DNA of 64,000 bases, from positions 1 through 64,000 of the forward strand of contig JAXLUO010000017.1 in NCBI GenBank assembly GCA_046329495.1, in the 5' to 3' direction. Made by a program: the position numbers and the translations under genes. Position 1 is the first letter of the stretch. Every line of letters begins with the position of its first letter. Positions 61,768 to 64,000 of the stretch are shown here, one piece after another. This DNA is from Bog-950 sp046329495. Lineage in GTDB: Bacteria; Bacteroidota; Bacteroidia; Chitinophagales; LD1. Below the pieces are notes generated by a model. It saw only the letters and a program-made list of their open reading frames with translations. It did no database searches and was not told the origin of the DNA.

Positions 61768-62814
61768 CTATTGCTTTATCACCTGTTGCAAGTAACTACC
61801 TGTGGCAGTCTTAATTACCAGCACATACGCACCGGCTGCAAGCGCCTGCACATCAAGCACTGCAGAACTTGCCTCAGGCTGTTTGCTCAACACCAAATTA
61901 CCGGTAACCGAATAGGCCTCTACGGCTTCCATCACTTCCGCCGACTCCAACTGCAAATATCCGGATGCCGGGTTAGGAAATACACGACCCGTAAAAGGGC
62001 TGTAGTGTGCTTCATGCAAACCACTTATAAAATCGTTCAGATACAATTGCTGCACCTCATTTCCGGATAGCTTTTTGGTATAGATACGCATATCATCTAC
62101 ATTGCCGTGAAACATATTTATAAAACGCCAGGTGGTGCCGCCCCAACCGTTCATAGTAAGCGTATCAAATTGATACATGCCGCCTACCGTAAACAAAGCC
62201 TTTTGCTGCTGCATAGGCACCAGCTTATCGCTGAAAATTTTAAGCGCATTCAGGTAAACCATCAGCGAGTCCTTGTCTTTATCCACTACTACGCAAATGT
62301 GGCTCCACTTTTTGCTGTCATACAACGTATCTGTTTCATACGCATGCAAAGCACCGGTAGGGTCTACCAACGTAACCTTGATGCGCTTATAAGAAGAGAT
62401 GCCTATCGAAAATTGTCCGGTATTCTCCAGCAATATGCTGTCATCAAAGGTGCGGATATTGCGGTTCCCCACCAGGTAGCCAAGGCCGGAAACAACCCAG
62501 GCAGCTACCGACCAGCTATTGCTGCCGCTATCTAATTGCAGTGGTTTATTTTCTTCGCTTGGGATATAGCTAATTACTTTACAGCCATAACTGGCCAGTT
62601 GAATAGCTTTGTTCGCAACGCTATCGCGTCCCGGTTTATAGGTTGGGGTATGCCACGAGCCATCCATATGGGCCAGGTGGTTGGCACGATACGTAAAATC
62701 ATCCGTTGTACCGTCAAACGTCCAGTGCGCAAACAACGAAGAATCCGTTGGCAAAGCGCGGCACAAGCCGGTAAGCAGCAGAAAGAACAGGGTAAGTGTA
62801 AAGGGTGTTTTCAT
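61768..62814 (-). CDS. T9SS protein with LamG/concanavalin-like domain
   Basis: A 348-residue protein with signal peptide MKTPFTLTLFFLLLTGLCRALP. Residues about 25-250 are a LamG-type jelly roll (LFAHWTFDGTTDDFTY, NSWSVAAWVVSGLG, HICVVVDKDKDSLMVYLN, HGNVDDMRIYTKKLS), which binds carbohydrates or proteins. A T9SS sorting domain follows (GRVFPNPASGYLQL, GAYVLVIKTATGSYLQQVIKQ). It lies 58 bases before the T9SS gene at 60714 on the same strand, and the two may form a unit. Confidence 0.88.
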   Translation of the reverse strand: MKTPFTLTLFFLLLTGLCRALPTDSSLFAHWTFDGTTDDFTYRANHLAHMDGSWHTPTYKPGRDSVANKAIQLASYGCKVISYIPSEENKPLQLDSGSNSWSVAAWVVSGLGYLVGNRNIRTFDDSILLENTGQFSIGISSYKRIKVTLVDPTGALHAYETDTLYDSKKWSHICVVVDKDKDSLMVYLNALKIFSDKLVPMQQQKALFTVGGMYQFDTLTMNGWGGTTWRFINMFHGNVDDMRIYTKKLSGNEVQQLYLNDFISGLHEAHYSPFTGRVFPNPASGYLQLESAEVMEAVEAYSVTGNLVLSKQPEASSAVLDVQALAAGAYVLVIKTATGSYLQQVIKQ

Positions 62815-62930
62815 ACCCTAAAAGTACAACACAACCCCATGCAAACCCCCACCGCCCAAAAAATGACCAAAGCATGACACACCCACCAACCGCTTACCCT
62901 GCCTACCGGCTGCAAGCACCTAAAGCGCAG

Positions 62931-63025
62931 CCCCTGCGCAGCCAAATAAAAAAGCCCGTCATTGCGAGCAACATTCCGCTAAAATCAATAGGAAGCATCG
63001 TTGCGCGGCAATCTTCCGCTTTGTG
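62931..63025 (+). repeat. 95-bp exact repeat, copy 1
   Basis: Bases 62931-63025 and 63216-63310 are identical over 95 positions, from CCCCTGCGCAGCC to CCGCTTTGTG. The core CGTCATTGCGAGCAAC is the well-known bacterial intergenic REP-like sequence. A diverged third copy is at 63570-63668. The 901-base gap 62815-63715 is almost all repeats and holds no supported gene. Confidence 0.9.
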
Positions 63026-63089
63026 TTTTGGGTCATTCCATTCCGTCCAGCCAATAACATCCGAAAAATTAAGCGCGGCCTTGGGAAGC

Positions 63090-63120
63090 GGTTCTTCCGT
63101 GCCGGAAGTTAGTAGGTTGC
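63090..63120 (+). repeat. Hairpin repeat family, CTTCCG/CGGAAG stem
   Basis: GGTTCTTCCGTGCCGGAAG, then TTAGTAGGTTGC. Second in the group with 60645-60675 and 63519-63549. Confidence 0.75.
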
Positions 63121-63135
63121 GTGGCCGTGGGAAGC

Positions 63136-63161
63136 GATTTTCTCTTTAGAGAGTTAGTGGG
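63136..63161 (+). repeat. Hairpin repeat family, TCTCT/AGAGA stem
   Basis: GATTTTCTCTTTAGAGAG, then TTAGTGGG: same frame as the other copies, with a different stem that still pairs. Confidence 0.65.
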
Positions 63162-63180
63162 AAGCACGGCCCTGCGTAGC

Positions 63181-63210
63181 GGTTCTCCTTTTAGGGAGTC
63201 AGTGGGTTGC
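63181..63210 (+). repeat. Hairpin repeat family, CTCCT/GGGAG stem
   Basis: GGTTCTCCTTTTAGGGAG, then TCAGTGGGTTGC: near copy of 4313-4342. Confidence 0.75.
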
Positions 63211-63215
63211 ATAGC

Positions 63216-63310
63216 CCCCTGCGCAGCCAAATAAAAAAGCCCGTCATTGCGAGCAACATTCCGCTAAAATCAATAGGAAGCATCGTTGCGCGGCAATCTT
63301 CCGCTTTGTG
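63216..63310 (+). repeat. 95-bp exact repeat, copy 2
   Basis: Identical to 62931-63025, in direct orientation 285 bp away. Recombination between the two would remove the intervening segment. Confidence 0.9.
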
Positions 63311-63398
63311 ATTCCGGTTAATCTAATCGAAGAACCATTGTGTTAAAAAAATATACTGACCTCCTTGGTAAGGCTTACAGTTCCGCACAGCGGGAAGG

Positions 63399-63568
63399 CG
63401 AGAAAAAGCAAGATGTGCTTGGCCCTTGCCATCCTGAGCGTAGTCGAAGGAGCCTCACTTTTTCGGAGGTGGTTGCCCCTTCCAGGCTGCAAGCGCAAAG
63501 AGCGCGGCTCTGGGTAGCGGTTCTTCCGCGCCGGAAGTTAGTAGGTTGCGTGGCCGTGGGTAGCGGTG
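63399..63568 (+). repeat. Long interspersed repeat, second copy of 60524-60692
   Basis: Same sequence, with about a dozen differences. Includes a CTTCCGCGCCGGAAG hairpin unit at 63519-63549. Confidence 0.85.
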
Positions 63569-63569
63569 A

Positions 63570-63668
63570 GCAGCCAAATAAAACAGACCGTCATTGCGAC
63601 AGACATTCAACTAAAAATCAATTAGAGACATCGTCGGGAAGCCCCCGAGTACTCGGGGCCGCTTTGTG
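63570..63668 (+). repeat. Diverged third copy of the 95-bp repeat
   Basis: It keeps CAGCCAAATAAAA, CCGTCATTGCGA, the AAATCAAT core and GCTTTGTGATTCCGG, but the middle is changed and contains the palindrome CCCCCGAGTACTCGGGG. Confidence 0.75.
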
Positions 63669-63715
63669 ATTCCGGTAATGCCAGTTCCTACAGTCAATAT
63701 TTACATAAAAATCAA

Positions 63716-64000
63716 TCACCACTTACTAACCTCCAATTCAAACAAATCATTCCAATGAGGATTTTTTGCTTCAATGAGATCAATCTTTTTCTTCCTTGAA
63801 CCACCTTTTATCTGCTTCTCCCTGGCGATCGCAGCAACGATACTTTCATGGCGCTCATAAAAAACAAGCTTGTTAATATTATACCGTGCAGTAAAACTCC
63901 CTTCGTGCTCTTTGTTGATGTGTTGTCGACACCGGTTAGCAAGGTCGCTGGTAACGCCTACATACAACACCTCATTACCGGCATTAGTCATTATATATAC
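63716..64000 (-). CDS. GIY-YIG nuclease-family protein (partial at window end)
   Basis: The frame continues past the internal ATG at 63991: the last nine bases of the window read VYI on the minus strand, completing the family's YVYIMTN start, so the true N-terminus is outside. About 94 residues are visible. The GIY-YIG motif is (V)YIM...EVLYVGVTSDLANR, then RCRQHINKEH and LVFYERHESIVAAIAREKQIK, with the catalytic Arg and Glu. These small single-domain proteins (UPF0213-like) are often found near repeats and may act on DNA; here the gene abuts the repeat cluster. Confidence 0.85.
   Translation of the reverse strand, partial: VYIMTNAGNEVLYVGVTSDLANRCRQHINKEHEGSFTARYNINKLVFYERHESIVAAIAREKQIKGGSRKKKIDLIEAKNPHWNDLFELEVSKW

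Noticed and set aside
62805..63149. 114-residue open frame after the LamG protein
   Set aside because: It is made of repeat sequence and the 95-bp element, not of coding-like sequence.
63340..63669. 109-residue open frame in the repeat cluster
   Set aside because: It runs through the interspersed repeats, which recur elsewhere in other frames, and its translation has no recognisable domain.
1..64000. CRISPR array, tRNA or rRNA genes
   Set aside because: I looked for regular direct repeats with unique spacers and for tRNA-like T-arm sequences; none was convincing.

Overview
The window is a stretch of chromosome from a member of the Bacteroidota, most likely the Chitinophagales/Sphingobacteriia side of the phylum. 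The evidence is consistent: five secreted proteins end in a type IX secretion (T9SS, Por) type A sorting domain, there is a GldH gliding lipoprotein, a SusC-like TonB receptor with a carboxypeptidase-regulatory N-terminus, a DUF5916 protein, and several start codons are preceded by the Bacteroidota sigma-ABfr -7 box TAnnTTTG. Shine-Dalgarno sequences are weak or absent. Genes are short mixed-strand units, typical of a free-living heterotroph. I found no tRNA, rRNA, CRISPR array or prophage.

Layout. 1-6 kb: small membrane proteins, a collagen-like/S74 tail-fibre-type secreted protein, an M23 lipoprotein, and two repeat-rich noncoding stretches. 6-14 kb: a 2OG-Fe(II) oxygenase, a GT39-like membrane glycosyltransferase, a nucleotide-transporter-like protein with HEAT repeats followed by a cNMP-binding protein, and a T9SS cargo. 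14-25 kb: the gldH-ricT operon, a TonB receptor, an orphan OmpR-type regulator, a lipoprotein hydrolase, a DUF5916 protein and a nucleotidyltransferase. 25.4-25.6 kb holds a likely small RNA gene with its own promoter box and terminator. 25.7-31 kb: a MarR-GNAT regulator with a membrane tail divergent from an MFS transporter, aspartate-semialdehyde dehydrogenase, an M29 aminopeptidase and a thioesterase-fold protein. 31-45 kb: an alpha-2-macroglobulin with an intact thioester, a glycosyltransferase, an Hsp70-like protein, a very AT-rich HEPN-like gene, ankyrin, DODA, T9SS, MsrA and L,D-transpeptidase genes. 44.6-52.5 kb: serS, a 47-residue membrane protein, a T9SS subtilisin, a DUF1295 protein, a VWA protein and an IS110-family element. 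52.5-64 kb: a propeller protein, an MBL hydrolase, a lipase-like hydrolase, an EEP-family protein, an AT-rich two-gene module of unknown function, two T9SS proteins, a repeat cluster and a GIY-YIG nuclease running off the end.

How it works together. Most genes are envelope and secretion functions: T9SS cargos, lipoproteins, peptidoglycan enzymes (M23, L,D-transpeptidase), outer-membrane uptake and gliding. They are interspersed with core metabolism (asd, serS, msrA). The accessory part is the AT-rich module at 56.8-59.8 kb, the AT-rich HEPN-like gene at 38.1-39.2 kb, the IS110 element, and families of intergenic repeats. The best candidates for something undescribed are the AT-rich membrane/cytosolic gene pair, the small RNA at 25.47-25.62 kb, the possible IS110 guide RNA, and a hairpin repeat family whose stems vary in sequence but keep their pairing.
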